Positions 43,985 through 52,037 of a DNA stretch of 64,000 nt are shown here, in pieces; position 1 is the first letter of the stretch, and the number at the start of each line of letters is the position of its first letter. The stretch is from Cellulomonas fengjieae (GTDB taxonomy: Bacteria; Actinomycetota; Actinomycetes; Actinomycetales; Cellulomonadaceae). The stretch covers positions 434,001 through 498,000 of the forward strand of contig NZ_CP074404.1 of the NCBI RefSeq assembly GCF_018388465.1. The letters run 5' to 3'. The translations under genes and the position numbers were made by a program. The notes beneath the pieces are model-generated. The model saw nothing but the letters and a program-made list of their open reading frames with translations. It was not told the DNA's origin and searched no databases.

Positions 43985-44329
43985 TCAGACCGCGCAGGCC
44001 ACGCAGGTGGTCGCGGTCGGCCGCACCTCGAGGCGGCCCGCGGGGATCGGGTCGCCGCACTGCGCGCAGATCCCGTACGTGCCGTCGTCGATCCGCGTCA
44101 GGGCGTCCTCGATCGACTCCAGGCGAGCCAGCGCGTCCCTGGCCAACGCGTCGACCTGCGCGCGCTCGAACGCGATCGTCGCGCCCTCCGGGTCGTGCTC
44201 GTCGTCGGCGTTGCTGTCGCGTGACGCCTCGACCACAGCGAGGTGCTCGCCGCGCAGGGCGGAGAGGCGTTGAGCCGTCGTCGCGCGCAGCTCCTCGAGC
44301 CGGGCGCGGGCGGTGGGGAGGGTGGTCAT
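43985..44329 (-). CDS. TraR/DksA-type C4 zinc-finger protein
   Basis: 114 residues from ATG 44329. A helical, charged N-terminal two thirds (LEELRATTAQRLSALRGEH, with the acidic NADDEHDPEGA) is followed by GTYGICAQCGDPIPAGRLEVRPTATTCVACAV, with all four zinc cysteines. DksA-like proteins bind in the RNA polymerase secondary channel; in actinobacteria the short members have uncertain roles. Monocistronic, with its end bordering the repeat-rich gap. Confidence 0.9.
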   Translation of the reverse strand: MTTLPTARARLEELRATTAQRLSALRGEHLAVVEASRDSNADDEHDPEGATIAFERAQVDALARDALARLESIEDALTRIDDGTYGICAQCGDPIPAGRLEVRPTATTCVACAV

Positions 44330-44520
44330 CCTCAGCGACAACGCGACACCGGCGGCAACCCTTCCCGGCACCGGGGACGTCGTCGCCCCGCCGTCGTCGA
44401 TCGGCCGCACCGGGCGGTTCGCCCACGGCGCGATCCCCGTGGGCCCTCGCGGGGATAATCCTGGGCCGCGGCCGGTAGCCTGGGGGCCGGTACGTCTTCA
44501 TCTCACGAACGGGGTTCACC

Positions 44521-44904
44521 GTGCCTACCGGCAAGGTCAAGTGGTTCGACACGGAGCGAGGCTTCGGATTCATCGCCGGCGACGACGGCGGCGAGGTCTT
44601 CCTGCACGCCTCGGCACTGCCCGAGGGCGTCACCGCGCCGAAGCCGGGTGCCAAGGTCGACTTCGGCGTCGCCGACGGCCGCCGCGGCCCCCAGGCCCTC
44701 TCGGTCAAGCTGCTGGACCCCGTGCCCTCTGTCGCGAAGGCGGCGCGCAAGCCCGCCGACGACATGGCCGTCATCATCGAGGACCTCATCAAGGTGCTCG
44801 ACCGCGTCGGCAACGACCTGCGTCGTGGCCGCTACCCCGAGAAGGCCCGCGGGGCTCAGTACGCCGCCCTGCTGCGAGCCGTCGCGGACGACATCGAGGC
44901 CTGA
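44521..44904 (+). CDS. Cold-shock-domain protein with C-terminal extension
   Basis: 127 residues from GTG 44521. The first 68 residues are a cold-shock domain: TGKVKWFDTERGFGFIAGDDGGEVFLHASAL carries RNP1 (GFGFI) and RNP2-like (VFLHAS) motifs for single-stranded nucleic acid binding. The other 59 residues are a helical extension (DDMAVIIEDLIKVLDRVGNDLRRGRYP) found in the long actinobacterial CspB type. It sits two bases before the DUF3027 gene, heading a four-gene conserved block. Confidence 0.94.
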   Translation: MPTGKVKWFDTERGFGFIAGDDGGEVFLHASALPEGVTAPKPGAKVDFGVADGRRGPQALSVKLLDPVPSVAKAARKPADDMAVIIEDLIKVLDRVGNDLRRGRYPEKARGAQYAALLRAVADDIEA

Positions 44905-44906
44905 GC

Positions 44907-45971
44907 ATGCCTGCAGCAACCAAGGACGCCGTCCTCGGATCCGCGGTCGACCTGGCCCGTGAGGTCGCGATCGAGCTCGCCGAGGACCCCGCCGACGTCG
45001 GCGAGTACCTCGGTCTCGTGGTCGAGGGCGAGCGGCTCGTGTCGCACCGGTTCGCGTCGACCGCCCGCGGCTACCGCGGCTGGGAGTGGACGGTCACGGT
45101 GGCCCGGGTGCCCCGCGGCCGCACCGCCACGGTCTGCGAGGCGGAGCTCCTGCCCGGCCCCGACGCGATCCTCGGCCGGCCGTGGCTGCCGTGGTCGGAG
45201 CGCATCCGTCCCGGTGACATCGGGCCCGGGGACGTCGTGCCGTTCAGGGCCGACGACCCCCGCCTCGAGCCGGGCTGGACCCCGACCGGGGACCCCGAGC
45301 TCGACGACGTCGCGATCGACGAGCTCGCGCTCGCCCGCGCCCGGGTGCTCTCGCCGCAGGGTCGCGACGAGGCCGCCGAGCGCTGGTACCGCGGGCCGCA
45401 CGGTCCGACGAGCGCCGGTTCGCTCGCCTCGGCCGCCGCGTGCCACAGCTGCGGGTTCCTGGTCCCGCTGCAGGGCTCGCTGGGCACCGTCTTCGGGGTC
45501 TGCGCCAACCAGTGGTCGCCCGACGACGGCACCGTCGTCAGCCTCGACCACGGCTGCGGAGCGCACTCCGAGACCGACGCCGAGGCGACGTCCACCGACT
45601 GGCCCGCGGCCGACCCGCTCATCGACGAGCTCAGCCTGGAGCTGGTGCAGCTGTCGACGCCCGCGCCGGGCAGGGCCACGGGCACGGTCACGGACGAGCG
45701 GGCATCCGCCGACGCAGCGACCGCCGAAGACCCGACGGCCGACGAGTCGACGGCCGACGCAGTGACCGACGCAGCGACCGCCGACGCCCCGACCGACGAC
45801 GAGCCCACCGCCGACGCGGCAACCGACCGTGACGCGGCACCCAGCGCCGACGCCGCAACCAGCCCCGACGACGTCACGGCTGCCGACGACGTCACGCCCG
45901 GCGACGCCACCCCCGACGAGGCACCGACCTCCGCCGACGAGCAGCCCGCGCGCCCCGACCCGGAGCCGTGA
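44907..45971 (+). CDS. DUF3027 protein with acidic repeat tail
   Basis: 354 residues from ATG 44907. The DUF3027 core (about 1-235) includes GYRGWEWTVTVARVPRG, LPWSERIRPGDIGPGDV and a zinc-like CHSCGFLVPL...CANQWSP...GCGAHSE cysteine set. The last 120 residues are low-complexity Ala/Asp/Thr/Pro repeats (ADAAT, TADES and similar), strongly acidic. Function unknown; predicted cytoplasmic. It is translationally coupled to the sacsin-type gene (GTGA). Confidence 0.88.
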   Translation: MPAATKDAVLGSAVDLAREVAIELAEDPADVGEYLGLVVEGERLVSHRFASTARGYRGWEWTVTVARVPRGRTATVCEAELLPGPDAILGRPWLPWSERIRPGDIGPGDVVPFRADDPRLEPGWTPTGDPELDDVAIDELALARARVLSPQGRDEAAERWYRGPHGPTSAGSLASAAACHSCGFLVPLQGSLGTVFGVCANQWSPDDGTVVSLDHGCGAHSETDAEATSTDWPAADPLIDELSLELVQLSTPAPGRATGTVTDERASADAATAEDPTADESTADAVTDAATADAPTDDEPTADAATDRDAAPSADAATSPDDVTAADDVTPGDATPDEAPTSADEQPARPDPEP

Positions 45972-48900
45972 CCGCCGACGCCTTCGGGACGGCTGCCCTG
46001 CGCGCGGCCGTCCTGGGGGCGTGGCGGGCCTCGCCGGCCAGGCTCCGGGAGGACGCCAACACCGAGGAGGACCACGCTCGCGGCTACTACCGCGACCGGG
46101 TTTTGGTCGAGCTGGCCCAGAACGCCGCCGACGCCGCCACGCGGGCCGGGGTGCCCGGCCGGCTGCTGCTGCGGCTGGCGCACGCCGACGACGGCACGAT
46201 CGCGCTGGTGGCGGCGAACACGGGCGCTCCGCTGGACGCGGACGGCGTGGCGTCGCTGTCGTCGATGCGGGCCTCCGCCAAGCGCGGCGGGGGGCGTGTG
46301 GTGGGGCGGTTCGGCGTCGGCTTCGCCGCCGTCCGGGCCGTGTCCGACGAGGTGTCGCTGCTGTCGACCACGGGAGGCGTGCGCTTCTCGCTGCGGGACA
46401 CCGCGGAGCTGCTGAGCGAGGCGGCCGCGGACGTCCCGGCGCTGGCCGAGGAGGTGCGCCGGCGCGACGGGTCCCTGCCCGCGCTGCGCCTGCCGCTGCC
46501 CGCTGACGGACGCCCGCCCACGGGGTACGACACCGCGGTGGTCCTCCAGCTGCGCGACGAGGTGGCCGCCGACGAGGTCCGGTCCCTCCTGCGCGAGATC
46601 GGCGACCCGCTGCTGCTCGCCCTGCCCGGCCTGGTCGAGATCCTGGTGGAGGACCACACCTCCGACGACGCGCCGCGGCGCCTGGCCGACGTCGAGGAGC
46701 GCTGGGTCGTCGAGTCCGCCGAGGGTGAGCTGTCCGTCGGGGTCGTCGCCGACCGACCGGTGGAGGAGCGGGCCGCGCGGACGTGGCGGGTCACCTGGGC
46801 GATCCCGCGTGACCCCGGCGCGTCGTGGCCCCGGGTCGTGCACGCGCCGACGCCCACGGACGAGCCGTGCACCGTGCCCGCGCTGCTCGTCGCGACGCTC
46901 CCGCTCGACCCGACCCGCAGGCACGTCGCGGCGGGCCGGCTCGCGGACGTCGTGCTCGGGCACGCCGCCGACGCGTACGCCCGCCTCGGGCACGCGCGGG
47001 CGGTCGCGGTCGCGGACCCGCTGGCGCTGGTGCCGACCGGCCTGGCGGCGGGGGCCCTCGACGGCGCGCTGCGGGACCTGGTCGTGGAGCGGCTCGCCCG
47101 GACGCCCCTCCTGCGCCGGGCCGCGCCGCCCGACGACGGTGACCCGCTCGTCGCGCCGGACCGTGCCGTGATGCTGTCCGGGGCCGCGGGGACCCACCCG
47201 GGCGCGGTCGCGGCGCTCGGCCGGTGGATCGCGGGGCTGGCCCTCGTCCCCGTCGGCCGCGAGGCCCAGGCCAGGACCCTCGGCGTGGAGGTGCGCAGCC
47301 TCGCGGACGTGGTCGAGGAGCTGCCCGCGGTGGACGACGCCGACTGGTCGCACCTGTACGACGCGCTCGAGCCCCTGGCGGACGACGCGTCGGCACGCGA
47401 GGCGCTCGGCGCGCTGCCGGTGCCGCTCGCCGACGGACGGGTGGTGCGCGGCGCCCGCGGTCTGGTGGTGCTCGACCCGTCGGATGCCGCCGCCGTGGGG
47501 ACGGACGCGCTGCGGGTGCTGGGCCGCTGGGGGCTGCGGGTGGTCGACCCGGCCGCCGCCCACCCGCTGCTGGCCCGGCTCGGTGCGGACGCGCCCGACG
47601 CGCGCGGCCTGCTGGCCCACCCCGCGCTGCGCGGAGCGGTGCTGGACCAGGCCGACGACGACGACCTCGCCCTGGCCGACGAGGTCACCGACGCGGTGCT
47701 CGCGGTGGTGCGCGCGGCGGTCGGTGGCGCGCGCGCCGGCGCTGGGCACCAGCCGTGGCTCGGCCTGCTGACGCTCCCCGCCGCCGACGGCGAGCCGACG
47801 CCCGCGCACGGGCTCGTCCTGCCCGGTGGGCCCGCCGCTGACCTCCTCGACCCGCGGGTGCTGGCGCCCGTCACGCTGGCGACGGTCGAGCGGTGGGGTG
47901 CCGACACGCTCGTCGCGGTGGGCGTGCGGGACGACCTCGCACTCGTGCGGGTGGCCGGCGTCGTCGCCGAGCCGGCGGCCCTCGACCCCGACGGCACGGA
48001 CGACGCCAGCCTCGCGGCGCAGTCCCTGGACTCGTGGTCCGACTACGTCGCGCACCTGGCCGCCACCCTGGGCCCGGGGGAGTACGTGGGCGACCTCGAC
48101 GCCGTGGCGGACCTCGACGCGGTCGACCCGCAGCGCTGGCCGGGCGTCCTCGCGCGGCTGGCGACCGTGCCCGAGCTGCGGCGCGCGCTGGTCGAGCCGG
48201 TCCGGGGCGAGCGGGGGTCGACGGCCGAGTCCTACACGGCCTGGTGGCTGCGCGAGCGTGGCCCCGAGCTCGGCGGCATCTTCGCGGTCGACGGCGACGG
48301 CGCCCTGGGCGTGCTGGTCGAGCCTGCGCTCCGTGACGTGCTGCCCGCGGCGCCGGCGCTCGTGCGCGGGCTCGACGCGGGGGTCCAGCGCGCGCTCGGC
48401 GGTGTGGCCTCGTTCGCGGAGCTGGGCGCCGAGGCGTGGGTGCAGGTCCTCGACTCGCTCGGTCCGGCGGGCAGCCCGGTCGACGCACGGACGGCCGTGG
48501 CGCTCTGGCGGGGGATCGCGGCCGTGGCCGCTCGGTCGGACGCGTCGGCGGCCCGGCCCGCCGCGCGGGTCCCCGCCCTCGTCGCACCCGCCCGGGCGGC
48601 GGTGGTGCACGCCGACGACGCCGCCGTGGCCGAGCAGCCGATGTGGTGGCAGCGCACCGACGTGGCGGCGATGGTGCCGGCCCCCGACGTGGTCGCCGAC
48701 GCCGTCGCCACGCTGCTCGAGCTGCCGCTGGCGACCGAGCTGGCGGACGGGCGCGTCGACGAGGGCGGCGCCGTCCCGCACCCGGTGCCGGCCGAGGTGG
48801 CGAGCCTGGTCCCCGACGCACCTACCACCTGGTGGGAGCACGACGAGCTCACGGTCGACGACGCACCCGTCGACTGGTGGGTCACGGGCGTGGGTGCCCA

Positions 48901-49084
48901 GGCGGTGGTCCGGGCGGTGCACGCGGCGGGGCTGGCGGCCGGCCTGGCGCAGGCGGCCGGACGGTGGCCGGCGCGGCACGCGATCGAGACCGTGCTGGTG
49001 GCGCCGGACCGGGCCGCGGAGCTGGTGCTCGGCACGGTGCTCGACGAGCCCGCCGCCGACGCACCGCCCGCTCCTCCCCGCTAG
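45968..49084 (+). CDS. Sacsin-type GHKL ATPase (Hsp90-like)
   Basis: 1038 residues from GTG 45968. The N-terminus is a GHKL ATP-binding fold: VELAQNAADAA (N52, the Mg-binding N-box), NTGAPLDADGVASLSSM and GRFGVGFAAVRAVSD (113-127), as in sacsin repeat domains and Hsp90. The remaining 800 residues are Ala/Val/Leu/Asp-rich with no recognised domain and few lysines. It is likely a large ATP-driven chaperone-like protein, but no activity is known for the actinobacterial family. Its fixed neighbours are a cold-shock protein and DUF3027 upstream, and DUF2530 convergent downstream with a four-base overlap of ends. Confidence 0.85.
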   Translation: MTADAFGTAALRAAVLGAWRASPARLREDANTEEDHARGYYRDRVLVELAQNAADAATRAGVPGRLLLRLAHADDGTIALVAANTGAPLDADGVASLSSMRASAKRGGGRVVGRFGVGFAAVRAVSDEVSLLSTTGGVRFSLRDTAELLSEAAADVPALAEEVRRRDGSLPALRLPLPADGRPPTGYDTAVVLQLRDEVAADEVRSLLREIGDPLLLALPGLVEILVEDHTSDDAPRRLADVEERWVVESAEGELSVGVVADRPVEERAARTWRVTWAIPRDPGASWPRVVHAPTPTDEPCTVPALLVATLPLDPTRRHVAAGRLADVVLGHAADAYARLGHARAVAVADPLALVPTGLAAGALDGALRDLVVERLARTPLLRRAAPPDDGDPLVAPDRAVMLSGAAGTHPGAVAALGRWIAGLALVPVGREAQARTLGVEVRSLADVVEELPAVDDADWSHLYDALEPLADDASAREALGALPVPLADGRVVRGARGLVVLDPSDAAAVGTDALRVLGRWGLRVVDPAAAHPLLARLGADAPDARGLLAHPALRGAVLDQADDDDLALADEVTDAVLAVVRAAVGGARAGAGHQPWLGLLTLPAADGEPTPAHGLVLPGGPAADLLDPRVLAPVTLATVERWGADTLVAVGVRDDLALVRVAGVVAEPAALDPDGTDDASLAAQSLDSWSDYVAHLAATLGPGEYVGDLDAVADLDAVDPQRWPGVLARLATVPELRRALVEPVRGERGSTAESYTAWWLRERGPELGGIFAVDGDGALGVLVEPALRDVLPAAPALVRGLDAGVQRALGGVASFAELGAEAWVQVLDSLGPAGSPVDARTAVALWRGIAAVAARSDASAARPAARVPALVAPARAAVVHADDAAVAEQPMWWQRTDVAAMVPAPDVVADAVATLLELPLATELADGRVDEGGAVPHPVPAEVASLVPDAPTTWWEHDELTVDDAPVDWWVTGVGAQAVVRAVHAAGLAAGLAQAAGRWPARHAIETVLVAPDRAAELVLGTVLDEPAADAPPAPPR

Positions 49085-49362
49085 ACCTTCGGGGTCGGGG
49101 TCGGGGTCGAGGCCGGGGCCTGGGCCGCCGGGTCGGGGTGCTTCCGCGCCCAGCGCAGGCCCAGCAGGCCCAGCACGGCACCCGTCGCGCACACCCAGGC
49201 CGCATCCCAGGGGACCTCACCCATGGCGGCGAGCGCGGCGGTCACCACGAGCGCCAGCCCCCACACAGCGGTCCCCGCGACCAGGACGCGGGCCAGGTCG
49301 ATGGCGACCGGGGGCGGCGCGGAACGCGTGGGCTTCCACAGGGACGAGAGCGAGGACGGCAC
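49081..49362 (-). CDS. DUF2530 small membrane protein
   Basis: 93 residues from GTG 49362. Two membrane helices (about 23-46, RVLVAGTAVWGLALVVTAALAA, and about 53-70, AAWVCATGAVLGLLGL), then WARKHPDP and a Pro/Thr tail. This is the DUF2530 pattern. Its end overlaps the end of the sacsin-type gene on the other strand. Function unknown. Confidence 0.85.
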   Translation of the reverse strand: MPSSLSSLWKPTRSAPPPVAIDLARVLVAGTAVWGLALVVTAALAAMGEVPWDAAWVCATGAVLGLLGLRWARKHPDPAAQAPASTPTPTPKV

Positions 49363-49407
49363 GGCAGCCAGGGTAGTCGCGGGCGGCGCCCCGACGGCCG
49401 GCGTCCG

Positions 49408-50625
49408 TCAGCTGCGCGCGGCGACCGCGAGCTCGGAGGCGGTGGTGAACGCCTGGGGCACGGCCGCCAGGTACGCGTGCGCGACGTCCCACGGCTCCAG
49501 GCCGGTGGCGGCGACGGCCTCGTGGTCGTTCTCCTCGTGCGCCAGCACCGCGGCGAGCACCGGCCCGTACGGACCGGTCTGGTCGCGCAGGGCGGCGGCG
49601 ATGTCGTCGGAGACCCCCGCCCGCTGCACCAGCGCCTCGACCGACACGTGCAGCTGGGCCGCGACGGCCGACAGCATGCCGACGGTGTAGCCGGCGCCGG
49701 TCCCCGAGAGCATCCCGCAGGTCAGGGCGCGGGCCAGGACCGACCAGAGCGTGCCGACGGTCGCCGGGCGGGCGTTGACCAGCGACGCCATGGCGAGTGC
49801 CGTGAGCTGGCGGGGGCCGAGCAGCACGACGGCCTGGCGCACGGAGTCGACGTGGCGCCGCACGCCCGACGCGCTCGCGTTGACCACGTGCAGCACGCGC
49901 ATGCACAGCTCGGGGTCGGACTCGACCGTGTGGACGACCGCCTCGTGGTCCGGCGTCTCCTGCGACAGCAGCCGCACGAGGTTGAGGCACTGGAGCTCAC
50001 CGGCGAGGAACTCGCGTCCCGTGCCGACGGGCCGGCGCTCGAACATCGGGCCCTGCAGCAGGTCGATCCCGAGGTCGAGCGCGACGGCGATCGACTCGGA
50101 CGTCGCGACGCGCTCGCCCACCACCCGCACGCCCGCGCCGTGCGCCTGGGCGATCAGGCCGCTCAGCTTCTCCGGAGCCCGTCCCGTGTGGACCTTGACC
50201 AGGTCGACCAGGGGGAGCAGCACGTCCTGCGCGGGGGTCCCGCTGTAGTCGCCGAGCGCGAGCCCGTAGCCGAGGCTGCGCAGCTCGACCAGGCGCTGGG
50301 CGGTGTCCGGCAGCGAGGCGAGCCGCAGCGGGAGCTCCAGGGCGATGCCGGCGGCGGCGACCGGCGTGGGGACGAGGCCCAGCAGCAGGTCGGTGGTCGC
50401 GCGGACCATCAGGGGCCGGTCGCCCGCGATGGTCGCGGGGTCCAGCGTGGCGTACGCCTTGTCGAGGCGCTCCTCCACCATGTCCTCGGGCGCGAGCCCG
50501 CCGTGCGCGTCCCGGACCTCCGCGCGGACCGCGTACCCGAAGACCGAGCGGTCGGGGTGCACGATCGGCTGCCGGTGCAGGATCGCGCCTTGCGTGCGTG
50601 GGTCGTGGTGGCTGAGCACGGTCAT
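49408..50625 (-). CDS. Degenerate EAL plus HDOD signalling protein (YuxH-like)
   Basis: 405 residues from ATG 50625, with GGGGGAAAG before it. Residues about 12-205 align in pattern to an EAL domain (ILHRQPIVHPDRSVFGYAVRAEV, ending LLQGPMFERRPVG), but the E-x-L motif reads AVR, so cyclic-di-GMP cleavage is unlikely. Residues about 210-400 are an HDOD domain (LNLVRLLSQETPDHEAVVHTVESDPELCMRVLHVVNAS). YuxH-like proteins bind or sense signals in motility control. Located last in the flgN-flgK-flgL-fliW arm, it probably tunes flagellar output. Confidence 0.88.
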   Translation of the reverse strand: MTVLSHHDPRTQGAILHRQPIVHPDRSVFGYAVRAEVRDAHGGLAPEDMVEERLDKAYATLDPATIAGDRPLMVRATTDLLLGLVPTPVAAAGIALELPLRLASLPDTAQRLVELRSLGYGLALGDYSGTPAQDVLLPLVDLVKVHTGRAPEKLSGLIAQAHGAGVRVVGERVATSESIAVALDLGIDLLQGPMFERRPVGTGREFLAGELQCLNLVRLLSQETPDHEAVVHTVESDPELCMRVLHVVNASASGVRRHVDSVRQAVVLLGPRQLTALAMASLVNARPATVGTLWSVLARALTCGMLSGTGAGYTVGMLSAVAAQLHVSVEALVQRAGVSDDIAAALRDQTGPYGPVLAAVLAHEENDHEAVAATGLEPWDVAHAYLAAVPQAFTTASELAVAARS

Positions 50626-50704
50626 GTCTTTCCCCCGGAGTCGATCGTCCCTCGACCCATCGGCAGACAGGGCGTCGACCTGAGGCATCGGGCCCAGACG
50701 GGGT

Positions 50705-51151
50705 TCAGCCGACGCGGGCCCGCAGGGGCCAGTCCCCGTCCAGGACGATCTGCGCGGCCCTTCCGCTGCGGGTGTCGATCACGAGCGGGGCCAGCAGGTT
50801 CACGGTCGGGCCGTCGTCCGCGCCGTGGCCGGGGTGCACCACGGCGAGCACGGCCGTGTGGTCGCCGTCCGCGTCCCACGGCAGCGCGTCGGCGTCGAGG
50901 GTGGGCGTGTAGTCGGGGTAGTGCGCCACCGGGCTGACGACGAACAGCCGGACCGGGGCGTCGGTCTCGTCCTGCGGGACGCTGCGCAGCGCGAACAGCA
51001 CGCCGGTGTCGTCGAGGGGCTCGAGCGCGTAGTGCAGGTGCCCCGGCAGCCCGAGCAGCGGGGAGGTGAGCTCGAGCATCGCGGGGACGTCCATGGCATC
51101 GGCGCCCGCGCCCGCCACGCGCACGCCGGCCGATGCGGTCGCGGCGCTCAT
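50705..51151 (-). CDS. fliW: Flagellar assembly factor FliW
   Basis: 148 residues from ATG 51151, overlapping the flgL stop (ATGA). Shows the FliW fold pattern: MLELTSPLLGLPGH near the N-terminus, the middle LFVVSPVAHYPDY and the diagnostic VNLLAPLVIDTRSGRAAQIVLDG. FliW binds either flagellin or CsrA; when flagellin is low it holds CsrA off the flagellin message. csrA usually follows fliW but is absent here; 79 bp later the EAL-HDOD gene begins. The flagellin leader in this window carries GGA motifs suited to CsrA. Confidence 0.93.
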   Translation of the reverse strand: MSAATASAGVRVAGAGADAMDVPAMLELTSPLLGLPGHLHYALEPLDDTGVLFALRSVPQDETDAPVRLFVVSPVAHYPDYTPTLDADALPWDADGDHTAVLAVVHPGHGADDGPTVNLLAPLVIDTRSGRAAQIVLDGDWPLRARVG

Positions 51152-52032
51152 CGCAGGAAGTCCATCAGCGAAGGCTGCAGGACCTTGCTGGCGGCGCCGA
51201 GGGCACCGTTGTACGCGACCTCCTGCATCTGCAGCTCGAGGATGACCTCGGCCAGGTCGATGTCCTCGATGCCGGAGAGCTGCGACTTCACGGTGAGCTC
51301 CTGGCTCTTCAGGTCGCTCGTCGCGGCGATCACCTGGGCGTGGCGCGCGCCGACCGAGGACACCTCCGTGAGCATCGCCTCCATGCGCGAGTCGATCGCG
51401 GCGAGGTGCGCGGCGGGGTCACCGCCCGAGCGCAGCGTGGCCGCGACCTCGTCGAGGAGCGCGAACACCGACGCGTCGCCGGTGCCGAAGACCTTGGCGC
51501 CGTCGGAGTCGACGCGCACGGTGGTGCTCGCGCCGATCCGGCGCTCGACGGGCGACGGGGTCGTGCTGCCCGTGAACGCGTAGCCGGGCCCGAAGGCCTG
51601 CCCCGCGTTCGACGTGCCGGCGAAGACCGACCGGCCCACGTAGGTGGAGTTCGCCTGGTCCAGGAGCGTGTCCCGCACACCCTCGAGCTCGGTGGCGAGC
51701 GCGTCGCGGGACACGGTGCCGAGCGCGCCGTTGCCGCCCTGGACCGTGAGGTCCCGGGCCCGGCGCAGGGCCGCGAGCGACGAGGCGAGCGCGGAGTCGA
51801 CGGTGGTGAGCCACGAGTCGCCGTCGGAGGCGTTGCGCGCCTGCTGCGTGATCGACCGCTGCTCGCTGCGCAGCCGGAGCATGTCCGAGGCCCCGGCCGG
51901 GTCGTCGGACGGCACGACGATCTTCTTGCCGCTGGACATCTGTGCCTGCAGGTCGCCCATGGCGGCGAGGTTGCCCTGAAGGTTGGCCAGCGTCTGGCGC
52001 TGAACCGTCTGATGGGTCACTCGAGCGATCAC
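51148..52032 (-). CDS. flgL: Flagellar hook-filament junction protein FlgL
   Basis: 294 residues from GTG 52032. The N-terminal D0 helix is VIARVTHQTVQRQTLANLQGN, followed by SSGKKIVVPSDDPAGASDMLRLRSEQ, and the C-terminal helix pair ends LAEVILELQMQEVAYNGALG...LMDFLR, as in flagellin-like junction proteins. Exported by the flagellar apparatus and placed between FlgK and the filament. Five bases separate it from the flgK stop upstream. Confidence 0.95.
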   Translation of the reverse strand: MIARVTHQTVQRQTLANLQGNLAAMGDLQAQMSSGKKIVVPSDDPAGASDMLRLRSEQRSITQQARNASDGDSWLTTVDSALASSLAALRRARDLTVQGGNGALGTVSRDALATELEGVRDTLLDQANSTYVGRSVFAGTSNAGQAFGPGYAFTGSTTPSPVERRIGASTTVRVDSDGAKVFGTGDASVFALLDEVAATLRSGGDPAAHLAAIDSRMEAMLTEVSSVGARHAQVIAATSDLKSQELTVKSQLSGIEDIDLAEVILELQMQEVAYNGALGAASKVLQPSLMDFLR

Positions 52033-52037
52033 GGTGC

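Noticed and set aside
45071..49192. 1373-codon open frame antisense to the sacsin-type gene
   Set aside because: Arg/Gly/Pro/His-rich shadow frame of high-GC coding DNA with no domain; the other strand has a clear GHKL ATPase and coupled neighbours.
50626..50704. csrA between fliW and the EAL-HDOD gene
   Set aside because: The 79-bp gap is too short and holds no CsrA-like frame.
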